From assembly GCA_030761205.1 (NCBI GenBank), contig JAULJL010000003.1:4154001-4218000 (forward strand): 64,000 nucleotides of DNA, given 5' to 3'. The notes below the pieces were generated by a model that was not told the DNA's origin, did not search any database, and worked only from the letters and a program-made list of their open reading frames with translations. How positions within the stretch are numbered: position 1 is the stretch's first letter; each line of letters begins with the position of its first letter. This stretch comes from Fremontodendron californicum (taxonomy: Eukaryota; Streptophyta; Magnoliopsida; Malvales; Malvaceae). Both the position numbers and the translations under genes were made by a program. Below, piece by piece: positions 9,638 through 21,634 of this stretch.

Positions 9638-11503
9638 CTATGCTCCCCTAGCTTTATGGTGCAAGGGAGAATTCAACCCATTTCTAAGATTTTGCTTTAG
9701 GGTGTCGTTTTGCGAGTGGCGCAAAGGAGAATTCAACCCATTTCTAAGATTTTGCTTTATGGTGTCGTTTTTTGAGTGAATCGGAGACATCCTTGGTGAT
9801 CTGTTTTGATGCCTATGGCCATGATGGAGTTTGTGGTTTCTGTGATGATGGCCGTTCTCTTTCTTTAACTCCTTTTTAGATTCACATTCCTTAGTGTCCT
9901 TGTCCTCCTTTGGCGAACCACTTTCGGTTGGAACCGTATAAACAAAGGGACCAAATGGGATGTCTTCATAGTCCTGAAGGGGCTCCAAAGTCTTGACCAC
10001 ATCACTCATTTTTGGTCTTTGCTTTGGGCGGTGACTAAGGCATTGATAAGCCAACGCAGCTGCCTTTCGTGCCCCCATTTCTGAGTATTGGCCTTCCAAT
10101 CTAGGATCCATTATCCGGCCAAGTTTCCTAGGTTCATTCAACATTGGCCTTGCCCAATCTGCCAAGTTCTGTTCTCTTTGAGAACGGCTCTTGTCTAAAG
10201 ATCTTCTCCCTGATAAAAGCTCCAGAAGTACCACTCCAAAGCTATATACATCACTCATTGCCGTCAAGTGACCTAAAACAATAGTTATATATACAAGTTC
10301 TTAGCAAATTTACGTTTCTAAATAGTATGAAGAAGAACTAACAAATTAGCCAAAAAACTGAATAGATCAAAATGTTGTACCTGTCATGATGTATTCAGGA
10401 GCAGCGTAGCCTTGTGTCCCCATAACCCTGGTGGAAACATGCGTGTCATCACCTTCCGGACCATCTTTTGCAAGACCAAAATCTGAAAGTTTGGCAGTAT
10501 AATCCTGGAAGAAAAAAAAAGGTTTGAAGACGTAACATCAGTAAATGAGGAAAATCCATTTCTTAAAGGGACAAGTTTTGTGCGGTAGGTAAGAACTTAA
10601 AAAAGCAGTACTTACAGAGTCTAACAAGATATTTGACGCTTTAAAATCTCGGTAAATGACTGGTTTTTCTGCTTCATGGAGATAGGCAAGACCCTTGGCA
10701 GCTCCAAAAGCAATTTTCATCCTTGTCGCCCATGGAAGAGAAACTGAATACCCTGCACGCAAGGAGATTGACATTAATTTCTTTATTGTTTGTATAAACA
10801 AAAAATTTCTAAAACAAAATGGTAATTTACAGAGAGAAGAGAACATACTTCTAAATAGCTGATTCTCCAAGCTGCCTCTAGGCATATATTCATATACCAG
10901 TAGCCTATGTTCTTCTTCGCAACAATATCCGATCAGCTTCACAAGATGTGGATGCCTCAATTGTGCAAGAAAGATCACTTCAGTCTGTTCCAGAAAGAAA
11001 CATTTATTAATCAACAAATCAAACTTCCAGTTGAAATAAGCATTAGAACAAATGGGAATTCAGGAAACAGAACAATTAATGTCCAAATGTAAGCAATATT
11101 ATTCATTGAAAATATTCACCAGCCACTCTCTATGTCCTTGCAGGCCTTCTAAATCCAGAAGCTTAACAGCCACAGGCTGAGCTTTCAATCCAGGCCTAAG
11201 CTTGTCATCAATGAACCCCTTATGAACCGGTCCAAACCCACCTTCACCCAGAAAGTTAGCTGATGAAAAGCTCTGTGTTGTCACCTTTAGCTCCCCAAGC
11301 GTAAAAACATGAAGGTTTGAACCGGCAAGCGAGGTAGAGAGATCTTCCGAGAGCATTGAGCTGGGATAACTTAAGTCTAACATTGCAAGCCTGGTAAATG
11401 AACTTTGTTTTGCAACTTCCTTCTTAGGCTTGGCTTCTGGTTTCACAACACCCTTGGAACAGCTCGGGATGATGGATCTCCAAGTAATTTTCATCACAGT
11501 CAT
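9638..11503 (-). CDS. RIPK: RIPK-type receptor-like cytoplasmic kinase (RLCK VII)
   Basis: Five exons on the minus strand (11120-11503, 10849-10984, 10616-10752, 10381-10504, 9638-10272) sum to 471 residues with all frames joined. The N-terminal 60 residues are basic and Ser-rich. The kinase domain follows: glycine loop G-E-G-G-F-G at 86-91, Lys114 in V-A-V-K, Y-R-D-F-K with Asp209, D-F-G at 227-229, then an activation loop with D-T-H-V-S-T-R and [10 protein letters not shown]. The sequence closely resembles Arabidopsis RIPK (At2g05940), a plasma-membrane-associated Ser/Thr kinase that phosphorylates RIN4 in immune signalling. The tail is His-rich and contains a 20-residue tandem duplication not expected from Arabidopsis. 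The usual Arg in H-L-T-A-R-S-D-V-Y is Met here. RLCK-VII paralogues are numerous, so orthology is likely but not proven. Confidence 0.93.
9661..9780 (-). repeat. 60-bp in-frame tandem duplication in the kinase C-terminus
   Basis: Two adjacent 60-bp units (9661-9720 and 9721-9780) differ at only a few bases. They encode two 20-residue copies centred on [12 protein letters not shown]. The match at DNA level, including synonymous sites, shows a recent duplication. Confidence 0.92.
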
Positions 11504-14500
11504 TTTTTTTCTTCTGAAACTAGTACAATTCTACAAATTCAGTTCTTCAAACCTGTATTGTACTATCGACGTATATAGGATCCAAAACTAAACGATTATC
11601 TGTGGTTGGTGAAAGCTGACAGCTTTCAGGTTTATGATTTGACAGAACAAGAAAATTAGGTTAGAATATATAAGAGGATAGGATATATGGTTTTGTAGGA
11701 GGGGGAGGCTTAAAAGATTGAAAATATTCAAACGCCAATCACCAACTGCTCTGAAAACCCGACACAGAGAAAGAGGTTTACAACTCTTTTTCTAGTTTCC
11801 AACACCCTTTGATTTTTTCTTCATACTCGGCTTCCTTGACTTTCCTCCTTTCCCTGAAAATTAGAACCTTGTTTTTTTTGGCCTTTGGAATATTCCGTAT
11901 GAAAGCACAATCGACTATTCAAAGACTTCTTTTTCATCCAGCTATAAATCGAAACTGCTTGTTGTATTTCCAAAATTGACTACAGGTAATTAACAATACT
12001 AATTCTAAAATGAATTCGAAAGTGTGGGTTTATTTTATTAGAAAAAAATTAGGTATTAATCCTGCAGAGAACACCATACCAGCTGTTACACACTAAAATC
12101 AGCAGGCACAGGACATTTTCATCAAATCTGAAAACTGGGTTTGTTTAGACTTCGTAAGAGAAAGAGGTTGGCATGCCTGCAACAATCATATCTTCTAGAA
12201 GATTTACTTCAATAAAATTACAAATAATATAGTTCTATCTTAATATCTTTGTTTAGACTTTAGATGGCTGACATGATGAAACTATTCTGTATGCATGACG
12301 ATTAAACTACAGTCGGATCATCACAACCGCATCAACTGAGGACTTTCTCTCCTTCCGGTGGATTTAATGGTCATGATTTGTCCTTGAAGTTGACTTTGGA
12401 TTTATCATATAAAGTGGGTCCAGAAAGCTGGTGGGTGAGGGGTCAGCTTATTATCTTCCTATCAACTTTGTTTAATCCTGTCCTTACTTCTATTTAAAAC
12501 CAAAATTTAAAACGAGATTTTCAATGAACTAGGGATGTCATTGACTTATTAAATTATTTCAATGAACGAGATTTAAAACGGGTATCTTATACTATTGGAT
12601 CTGATTAAAAAAGAATAAAGTATTTTACAATTGGATTTGAATAAAAAAATATTATCCTTCGCAAGTTTGGATAGGATTTGGATAATGATCTTAGATTACC
12701 AACTATCCGAACCCGGTTATAAATAATAAGTTTTAATATTATATTTAGTTATATATTTTTTATTTATTTTTTATTTAATACTTATTAAATTATTTCATTA
12801 AGTGTTATAATTATGATTTTCACCTTAATTTATTAATTTATTTTTTATTTATAATATGCATAAAATTAGTTTTAAATTTATTTTTTATTTTAAGTTCACA
12901 TTCAAATTTTATAATGAGGAATGATATTATTTATGATTTTTTTAATATATTAGATTCGAGTTTTTTTTATTTATAGAATTTTAATATTATATGTTAATTT
13001 TTATTGAATTCGAATTCAAATACGAATAATTGAGTTTTAATTAGATTCTGATTTGGGTACCCTATCTGCTGCCATTCTTACAATGAGCTTAGACCCCTTA
13101 ATCTCGTTTTGGGACTTAACAAACTTGGAAGTCGCCTTGTTAAGGGTCACCTCTCACTGCATTATTATAATTCCATTATTATTCATGAAAAGAAATTTGG
13201 CCAATGAAAAAGAAGATTTGAAAAAAAAAAATTGTGATATCAAATTCTTGGCCAAGTTGCAATGTAAAGAGCATAGTATTAAATATTTTGTAGCATACAG
13301 AATTATGCATGTGTTTAATATTTAGATTAGAGGGACTATGCTTAAGAGAAAAGGATAAGGGGAGGGTTTCAACTTACATGTCTCAATCTTTCAATCCATT
13401 AAAAATGATAAAAAAAAAAAAAAAAGGGCAAATATGTCAATGATGGAGTAGGTGTGTGATTTGAGAGAACAATTCGTGATGTCGTCACCTTAACAAAGTC
13501 AATGGGCAATATTGTCATTTTAAGTAGAAAATTACGACCGCGTTTTGCATGAATCAAAAAGTCATTTTGGACTAAACCCATGTAAAGAAAATAATAATGT
13601 TTACTAAATAAAATAAATAAATTAGTATTGAATTTGCATTTATTGTTTTTGCTGATTTTTCTTTCCCAAGATTCTTCACTAATTCCAAACAACTCCTTCT
13701 AAAGACTGCTTTCTTTGATTTTGTATATAAAAAAAAGGTTGTTGACATTTTACAGAGAAATTAAAGGAAAAAAAAAACTGGGAAAATTTTGTATAATAAA
13801 TTATAGAAAGGTAAATGGCTTAATTAGAAAGGAAGTGTATGTTATGTATGTGTTGTCTTAAATGGCAGGTGATTAATTTAATTACAGTGGAAAAGCTTTG
13901 TTTTTTTCCCCTTAATTAAGCAAGTCTCGTTTTCATTTGACAGCTTATGATTCAGTGGCATCATTCTTTGAAGACAAATTTTGTACCAATTAGCAGTAAA
14001 TTTGATGTCTTTGGTGGTCGGTTTTATTATTATTTTTTTGTATTTAAAATTGTCAAGATTTAAATTTGATAATTAATTAGGTTAGTTTGTTTTATGAAAA
14101 ATAATTTTCAAATAATTTTATATTTTTTGTTTTTAAATGATTTTGCGTAAAATATTTTTTGTTATTTGATTTTTTTTTCAAAAAAATGTATTGATATAAA
14201 AAAAAAAATTGATCCCTACACTTAAAATATCAATCACTTTTTGCTTTATTTTAGTGTTTATTTTTAGAAGATCGATTTTTTTTTTTTTTTTTATTTTACT
14301 TCAAAAAAGGATCGATCCCTATATTTAGGGGATCAATCCTTTTTGCTTTGCTGGATTTTATGGGAAAAAAAAACATCTTTCAAAAACAGAAAATATTTTT
14401 CGAAAAATAAATTAATTTTTTATTAATTCGAAATTCATTTTTCGTTGATCAAACTATTTTTTTATAAAACAAACACACACAAAATACAAAATTCTTATAC

Positions 14501-14999
14501 ATAAATCATTTTTTCGTAAAAAAAAGGAACTCTAAAATTAAAAGTATAATGCTTTTTTAATAGATTATACAATTATTGACAATTAATTTTAGTTTTTTTT
14601 AACAGTTACTTTAAGGTCAAGACATTAGGATGAAGAAATCAATCAAACTACAACTACTTCACCTTCTCTTCATGGTATTTCACCGAACAATCAAACACCA
14701 AATTTTTGAAGGAAAAAAAAGTGTTTTATACCCAACATTGACTCTTCAAACGAAGTTTCTTGTACAAGGAAAGGATTAATTTGTCATCATTACTCCTTGA
14801 ATTATCAAGAGTCGAACAACTAACATTAACATACTAAGGAGATTAAAATAATTACATTAGGTTTTGCAAGGAGTACTGTTAATTGGACATGGCATGCAAA
14901 GTCTTAGGTTTAGTACGAAATATAATTCAGATGGTTGACATTTTGTTCCGAATCTTTACTTCTTAATTACGGTAAAACTTGTGTCTATTAATTTTTAAT
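11504..14999. other. Long spacer upstream of the kinase; decayed repeats, no gene seen
   Basis: The first about 400 bases probably hold the kinase promoter and leader. From about 12570 to 13065 the DNA is very AT-rich and its ends are roughly inverted (GGGTATCTTATACTATTGG against GGGTACCCAAATCAGAATC), suggesting an old MITE. Another AT-rich block at about 14086-14476 has similarly inverted ends (GTTTGTTTTATGAAAAATA against GTTTGTTTTATAAAAAAAT) and two inner copies of a GATC-C-CTA motif. Open frames at 13053-13325 and 13399-13692 show no family features. Confidence 0.45.
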
Positions 15000-15240
15000 A
15001 AATCTGATAATTTTAAACATGATACAAAAATACGTTATTAATACGAAATATTTAATAAATGTAAAAATAGAGTGATAAAAACGATACAACATATTTAAAC
15101 AAGATTAATATAATACGTTTATATGTCAAATTCGTGTTTAAAATTATGATACATTTAATAATTTGTGTCATATTTATCTTTACACAATTGATATAGAAAA
15201 AAATATGAAACATGATACGCGTATACAAATTATCATATCT
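15000..15240. repeat. MITE family A, copy 1
   Basis: A 241-bp AT-rich element with terminal inverted repeats AAATCTGATAATTT / AAATTATCATATCT. Its interior contains repeated ATACG, GATAC and CGATACAA words. A related copy in opposite orientation is at 53489-53715. Confidence 0.55.
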
Positions 15241-16285
15241 TTGATTCTTTATTAAAAATAATTAAAATTCCCTAAGTATAAAATGATTAAATGAGAAAAC
15301 TGAAGCTAATAAGAAATCTAATGACAAATTGACAACCGACAACTTCATAGATTTTCATTTGCACTTGACTATATATATTAACATTTTTTTTTTCAGGTGA
15401 ACTACCAGAGACACTGATGTTAATATACAAGATTTAACTTCTAGACTGTTTTAAGACAAAACAAAACAAAATTTAGGGTTGTTTGGGATTTTGAAAATGT
15501 GGAAAGGAGTGCTGATCTTATTAGAATAGAACAAGTGTGAAATTTGATTGGGTTTAGGAAGTCGAAGATCCTTATATTATATATCTACTCACGTAACAGT
15601 ACTGTATGAACTAGAGAGCGTGTTAGAAAACATTTAAGAGAAGGAGAAAAATATGAAAATCCTGCGCAGAACAGGGGAGATCCTACGGAGTCAAAGTCAA
15701 TCTTTTAATGGCGTTCGGTTTTTCTGACCTGATATATAATAATATAATAAGGCTGCTGTTTGGTTGTGTTGTTTGATTGGAAAAGGTCGGAAACTCTGGA
15801 TTTTTGCTTCTGGAACCCTTCAGGTTTCAGCCCGGAAGAGTTTGGCTTTGTCTTGTCAACGCGTACCTGCAGCAGTTTGCGAACTACTAGTACTAGTTCT
15901 AGTTAGTTACTACTTACTACTCGTAATAACAAGAAAGCCGCGTCCGTGCAGCGATTGCGGACCCAGCTAGGTTGTTGGCTTGGTTCCCGTCAGCGCGTGT
16001 TAGCCATCTCGACCTGTACAAATAGAGAAGACTTTTGCCTACAGTGGACTCATTAAAAGGGCTGACTTCTGTTGGGCTGGGAGTGGATAACCCACTTTAG
16101 GTTTCAATCCTCCTAGCAAGGAAAGGACACTGGACATGTCTACTGATTGGGCCTAGTGGGTAGTTTAGGTTAGGGTTCTTGGTGGGTAGAAAATCCTTAA
16201 GGGGCTTTTTTTTAAGTATTTTGTCACACAATTAAGGTCGGACTAGATCATACGACACTAATTGGCCCCATCCAGTGGTTCCAAT
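15241..16285. other. Spacer; no gene seen
   Basis: An open frame at 15764-15970 lies in a slightly GC-richer patch but has no recognisable motif, no second exon and no start context that I would trust. Confidence 0.4.
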
Positions 16286-16570
16286 TAAACCTGTTCATGG
16301 ATCGAGCAACCTGCTCGGCTCGACAGATTCAGTTCGTATTGGATCGGGTTTGGATTATTATTTTTATAATCCCGTTCGGTTCGAATCATTATTCACTTAA
16401 TTAAAAAAAAATTATTTAAATTTAATTATAAAAATAAAATATATATTTTATATAAGATGAACAGTAATTTTGAGTCCACGGGCTGACTCGAGCCCACTTA
16501 GGACCGGGCTTAGGTAAGGAAAAAAGAAAAAATTCGGACTGCTACTCGGCCCGGTCTATGAGCAAGTCTA
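16286..16570. mobile_element. hAT-like MITE with 8-bp target duplication
   Basis: A 285-bp element with imperfect terminal inverted repeats (TAAACCTGTTCATGGATC at the left; reverse complement of the right end TAGACTTGCTCATAGACC). It is flanked by the perfect 8-bp direct repeat GTTCCAAT at 16278-16285 and 16571-16578. The interior has GCTCGGCTCGA-type words. It is non-coding. The 8-bp duplication points to mobilisation by a hAT transposase. Confidence 0.8.
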
Positions 16571-18454
16571 GTTCCAATAAAAGGAGAATGATATTTTAAA
16601 GTTTTAACCCAATCTATTTATGGGTAGAATCAGATAAATAAATTCGAAAAAATCAAATTATTATTTAAAATATTATAAAATTATTTTCAAATTCAGGTCG
16701 ATATTTTTAAGACACGTTAAAATCAAACTTATATTGAAACGTATCAGGTTAGGGTAGGGATTAGCTAATCCTGACAAATTTCAAAAGAGAAAAAAATAAA
16801 GTTTATGGGCCACACTTGACAACATTGTCCAGGTCCATAAAATACCATACATTTTGGAATCTGAGGGAATCCGAAATGGCTGATCCAGTTTGTCCAACCA
16901 AATAATTCCAGATAATTAGCCTGGACCTGGAATAATGTTGACATAATAAAAATATCTCCTCTATGCTATAATATTTGTCCAAGGCAGTAGGCCCCCTCGC
17001 CTTCTTGTCTCTTGTCTTGTCCATATATTTCTTTATCCTCCCTGTCTTTTGTTCTCTTTTGAATAAATAATGCTGTCTAAGCAATAAACTATTTCCAATG
17101 CCTTGATTTTTTTATTTTTTTATTTTGTAGCTGAGTTGGGGTGTAAATGCAGATTGATTTATATCAAGTTTCTGACCGAGTCATATTACTTGTTTCATTA
17201 ATTTTATCTCAAACATTTATACTTCATCATATTCATATGTCATATATTATAAAATAAATTTTAAAATGAATTATAAATAAATATTACAATCAAACTAACA
17301 AAGTCACAATTATATATAATATCAAAGAATACAAATAAATGACATAAAAGCGGTGGGATAAACAGTATTTTAGTTTGTGATTATGTCTTTTTTATTAATT
17401 TTCTCCTATTTATTCTCAAAACCACTAATATTAACACTCAAAGATTTGTTAATTTTTGGTTAAAAATCCAAAACTAAGATTAAGTCCTAAGTACAAACCA
17501 CCAAGTTATTTTCAACAGCAGGGACGGTGCGTAATGAGAGCCAGAGGGGCCTTGGCCCCCCAAAAATTTTGAAAATCTATATATATATATATATTAAATA
17601 AAGTTATGTTTTTATGAGTTTGTTATTTTTATTAGTATATTATTTCATATATGTTTTATATTAGTAAAACATAGTAACATATCTCAAATGAATATATATA
17701 TATATATATAAATTTAGACTTTTAATCGGCTCTCTCAATATTAAGTATCAAGATTCGCCATTGTTCAACAGTATATTATATAAAAGCTCTTGAATTTGCG
17801 AATAAAAGGACACAAGATGCCTTCTTTCCCATGTGGCATAATATTTTAGTAGCATTTCTTTAAAAATAAGGTAAGATAAAAATAAATCTTGCATATTAAT
17901 CAACAAAAACAAATACATATATATATAGCAATGAGAGCTACTAAGGAAGAAAGAAGAAGAACCCAAAATTATTATTATATTCTTTTATGAAACCCAAAAT
18001 ATTTCTATCTAGTTGTTAAAAATACATTGATTATGCTTAATTATTTGGTTTGTTAATTTTATGAAAAATATTAGAAATTAGCACCCAAAAAAAAAGGGTA
18101 GAATTTTTAGAAGTTATTGAAAACAAACAAGAGACAAAGCCGTTAGAAGTTTAATAATTGGACGTAAGGAATTACGTCAGGTTGAAGTATAAACATAGAT
18201 AGAACCCTACAAAGACGTGCAACAAAGTGTAATAAATTCAGTATGTTTGAACATGACATACCCCCAAACCATAATTTTCCTAATCTTTCTTTATCAGATA
18301 AATTTTATTTTTATTTTTTACTAATTAATATTTACCCCATTCGGATTGACCTATCCTATTTATTCCCGATCACCTACTTCATCCCTGCTTTAAATTTAGA
18401 TTTGTATCCACAAAAATAGCATAGCAGCACCAGAAACAGAGAAAAGCCATAACC
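16571..18454. other. Spacer upstream of the aleurain gene; no gene seen
   Basis: AT-rich, with (AT)n runs near 17575-17595 and 17693-17711. A GC-richer, repeat-like patch at about 17520-17570 ends in GGCCTTGGCCCCCC. Small open frames at 16803-17084 and 17748-17966 (both minus) have no support. The last about 100 bases before 18455 should hold the protease leader. Confidence 0.4.
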
Positions 18455-21400
18455 ATGGCTCGCTTAACGTTGGTGTCCTCGATCATCCTCTTGCTATGCT
18501 CCGCCGCCGCTGCATCAACTTTCGAGGACTCCAACCCCATCCAGATGGTATCCGATGACCTCCGTGGCTTCGAGTCCTCTGTTCTTCGTGTTATCGGTGA
18601 TACTCGTCATGCAATCTCCTTCGCCCGTTTTGCATACAAGTAACCGATCATTTCATCATCAGACGGTTATCTTATTTCTTACTTTTGTTTTCCAGGAAAA
18701 AAGTTAAAAAAAAGATTGAAAATTGAGATAAAATTTTGGGGTTTTTTTTTTTTGGTTAGGCATGGGAAGAGGTACGAGAACGCGGAGGAGATGAAGCTAC
18801 GGTTTCAGATTTTCAAGGACAATTTGGATTTAATCAGATCCACTAACAAGAAGGAATTGCCTTACACTCTTGCTGTCAATCGTACGTTACTTCTGTTCCT
18901 TTTTTTTTTTTTTTAAGTTTATTTCAGTGTATATCGGCGGTCTACTGATTCCGACACCTAGCTGATTTTTGTTACAAAGTGTATAAGTTGACTTTCTTAA
19001 CTATGATCTGGTTTAGTTCAGTTTAGTTCAGTTCAGTTCAGTTCCAGTATGTTTGGTTACAGACCAACTGTAGCCTGACAAGTTAGCATTAGAGAACTGA
19101 ACTTACTTTGACTTGATGAAATTGTGAATTAATGATCTTGATTATTGCACTTCCGCTTGATCTTTTCAACTAAAACTTTGCTAATTTTTATTCAATTTTG
19201 CTTTTAGTTTGTTATGAACTGTTTTTTTTTATTCAACGATGCAGAGTTTGCTGATTGGACTTGGGAAGAGTTTCAAAAACACAGGTTGGGAGCTGCTCAA
19301 AACTGCTCTGCTACCACAAAGGGCAATCACCAGCTGACTGATGTCGTCCTTCCTGAATCGGTACTTTCACCGGGAAAAAAAAAAAAACCTATAAATATGA
19401 AGATTAAGAATTTTTAACGATGTTTTATTAAAATTCATTGGACAAAATACCTGCCTAATCAACCCAGTAATCAGTTATGATTTCACGATACAACAAGTTG
19501 TAAAAGATAGTAAGAAAGATAGTAAGATGTAATTTATTGGAGTACCAAGACATCGCTGATGGTCTATAAAGCTACTTGGTGATCATAAAATCAATTTTTT
19601 TTTTATTTGGCTAAGGTGAAATATACTTGGTATTGCAGTATTTGTAGTTTAAGCATATAACCAGAAATCTATGGGCCAATATTATTGGTGATTGGAGAAT
19701 AATATATGAAGTAACAATTCAGGTATGGATTGATGGGTAAATCTTCTGCTATTGTGATATCTGCAGAAAGACTGGAGAGAAATGGGCATAGTCAGCCCAG
19801 TCAAAAATCAGGGCTCCTGTGGATCTTGCTGGACATTCAGGTTAGCTTTCGGTTATGATTAGGAAGTGCTTTTTACCAAGCTACTAAGGTTAGCTTGTAA
19901 ATTTTAGTTGTGACATAATTTCATTTGCATATTTTTTAGTACCACTGGAGCTCTTGAGGCAGCTTACCATCAGGCATTTGGGAAAGAAATCTCTCTTTCT
20001 GAGCAGCAGCTTGTGGACTGTGCTGGAGCCTTTAATAACTTTGGTTGCAATGGTGGGTTGCCATCCCAAGCTTTTGAATACATCAAATATAATGGTGGCC
20101 TTGATACAGAGGAGGCATATCCTTACACAGCAAAAAATGGTCTATGCAAATTCTCTTCTGAAAATGTTGGTGTCAAAGTCATTAACTCTGTCAACATTAC
20201 ATTGGTAAGTTCACACACGTTCCCTTCTGGTTTTCTGGTTTTGCAGTTTATATGATCACGCTCTTGATGTCAAATGAAACCTTGCTTTTCTGGGATAAAG
20301 CTGAAATAGATGACTAATTACTTGCTCCTGGCTGAATGACTGGTTTATATGGGTTGGCATTGGCTATTTGTATCATGCTTGTGTTGGATTACCCGTTTAT
20401 TATGTCTAGTTCAATTTGAGTATTGGCTAAATCCAAACCTGATCAATGCTCAATTCCTACGAGTGTGTTTATATCTGTTGTTGGTTCATGGTTGTTTTCC
20501 TGTGATCCAAATCTGAACAGTTCCGTTTACGCAGCTAAATATTGGAATTCAATCGGATCCAAAGTCCAAACAAATGCCTTTTGAATCTAAATGTATAAAT
20601 TACATATTTCATGTTTTGGAATTTCCTAATCTGTACTATCAAAAACAGGGTTCTGAAGATGAATTAAAGCATGCAGTTGCCATGGTTCGGCCAGTTAGTG
20701 TGGCATTTCAAGTTGTCACTAGTTTCCGTTTTTACAAAAGTGGGGTTTACACCAGTGAAACATGTGGCAGCACTCCCATGGTAAGCTTTTTTCCTTACAA
20801 CTATTATTCTTTTTATGCTTGGAGTTAGACAAGTTTATTTAGGTGGCAAGAAAACGATCTTTGTTAATCATTTATCTTATGACGTTATACAATTTCTAAA
20901 TATGGCCCAAATAAGTTCAGTCTTTTAGCAACAAGGCTTTGAAATCCTGGGAAATGCATGTATTGCCAACCTTATCTGCCTTTTTAGTGGTTATAGCAGT
21001 GTTTTCGAATTGAGTTGTGAAAGCATTAACAACTAAAAACATAAACGGATTCATGCCCTTGTTTTTTTCGTCAAAACATATGTTTTTATGTGTGAATGTC
21101 TGTGGCTATTTGCCATTTGGAATATGATGACAATTCGTCTATCTTGTGCCTATCCAGTATCCAGTATCCAGAATGCACATGTATATGATGGATTGATATC
21201 AAGCTTTTCTTACATCTTACTAATTATGGGCTTATGTGGCAGGATGTGAACCACGCTGTTCTTGCAGTTGGGTATGGAGTTGAAAACGGCGTTCCATATT
21301 GGCTCATTAAGAACTCATGGGGAGCAGACTGGGGTAAAAATGGCTACTTCAAGATGGAGATGGGGAAAAACATGTGTGGTAAGTCTCAACCTCATTGGAT

Positions 21401-21634
21401 CTCAGATGTTTAAGAATTTACTCGTCTGCTATGACCACCTGGATTATGGCCCTATGAAAATTTTCCAATTTACAGTGAATATCTTTTCTAAATTATGATA
21501 ATAATAATAATAAAAAAAACTAAGAATTCAAGACTGTAAACAGTGGATATCTAGCATTTAATTCCCTTTATATTCGTATCTCCAATTTCATTGCAGGTGT
21601 GGCGACATGTGCATCATACCCTGTTGTTGCTTGA
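18455..21634 (+). CDS. ALP: Aleurain-like vacuolar cysteine protease (papain family C1A, cathepsin H-like)
   Basis: Eight exons (18455-18639, 18760-18881, 19245-19360, 19767-19840, 19940-20204, 20649-20780, 21243-21378, 21597-21634) give 355 residues, close to Arabidopsis aleurain. A signal peptide covers about residues 1-21. An inhibitory I29 prodomain follows with the ER(F/W)N(I/V)N-type helix, then the mature protease. The catalytic set is complete: Gln156, Cys162 in G-S-C-G-S-C-W, His302 in V-N-H-A-V and Asn322 in K-N-S-W-G. The stretch after the active site (S-E-Q-Q-L-V-D-C, G-C-N-G-G-L-P) is near-identical to aleurain. It would act as an aminopeptidase and endopeptidase in the lytic vacuole. 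The vacuolar sorting motif N-P-I-R of aleurain reads N-P-I-Q (residues 27-30) here. Confidence 0.95.

Noticed and set aside
13053..13692. Open frames of 90-97 residues
   Set aside because: AT-rich, low-complexity, no motif, no splice partners.
16803..17084. 93-residue minus-strand frame
   Set aside because: Lys/Arg-rich start but no recognisable domain, no promoter or partner exon; within repeat-rich spacer.
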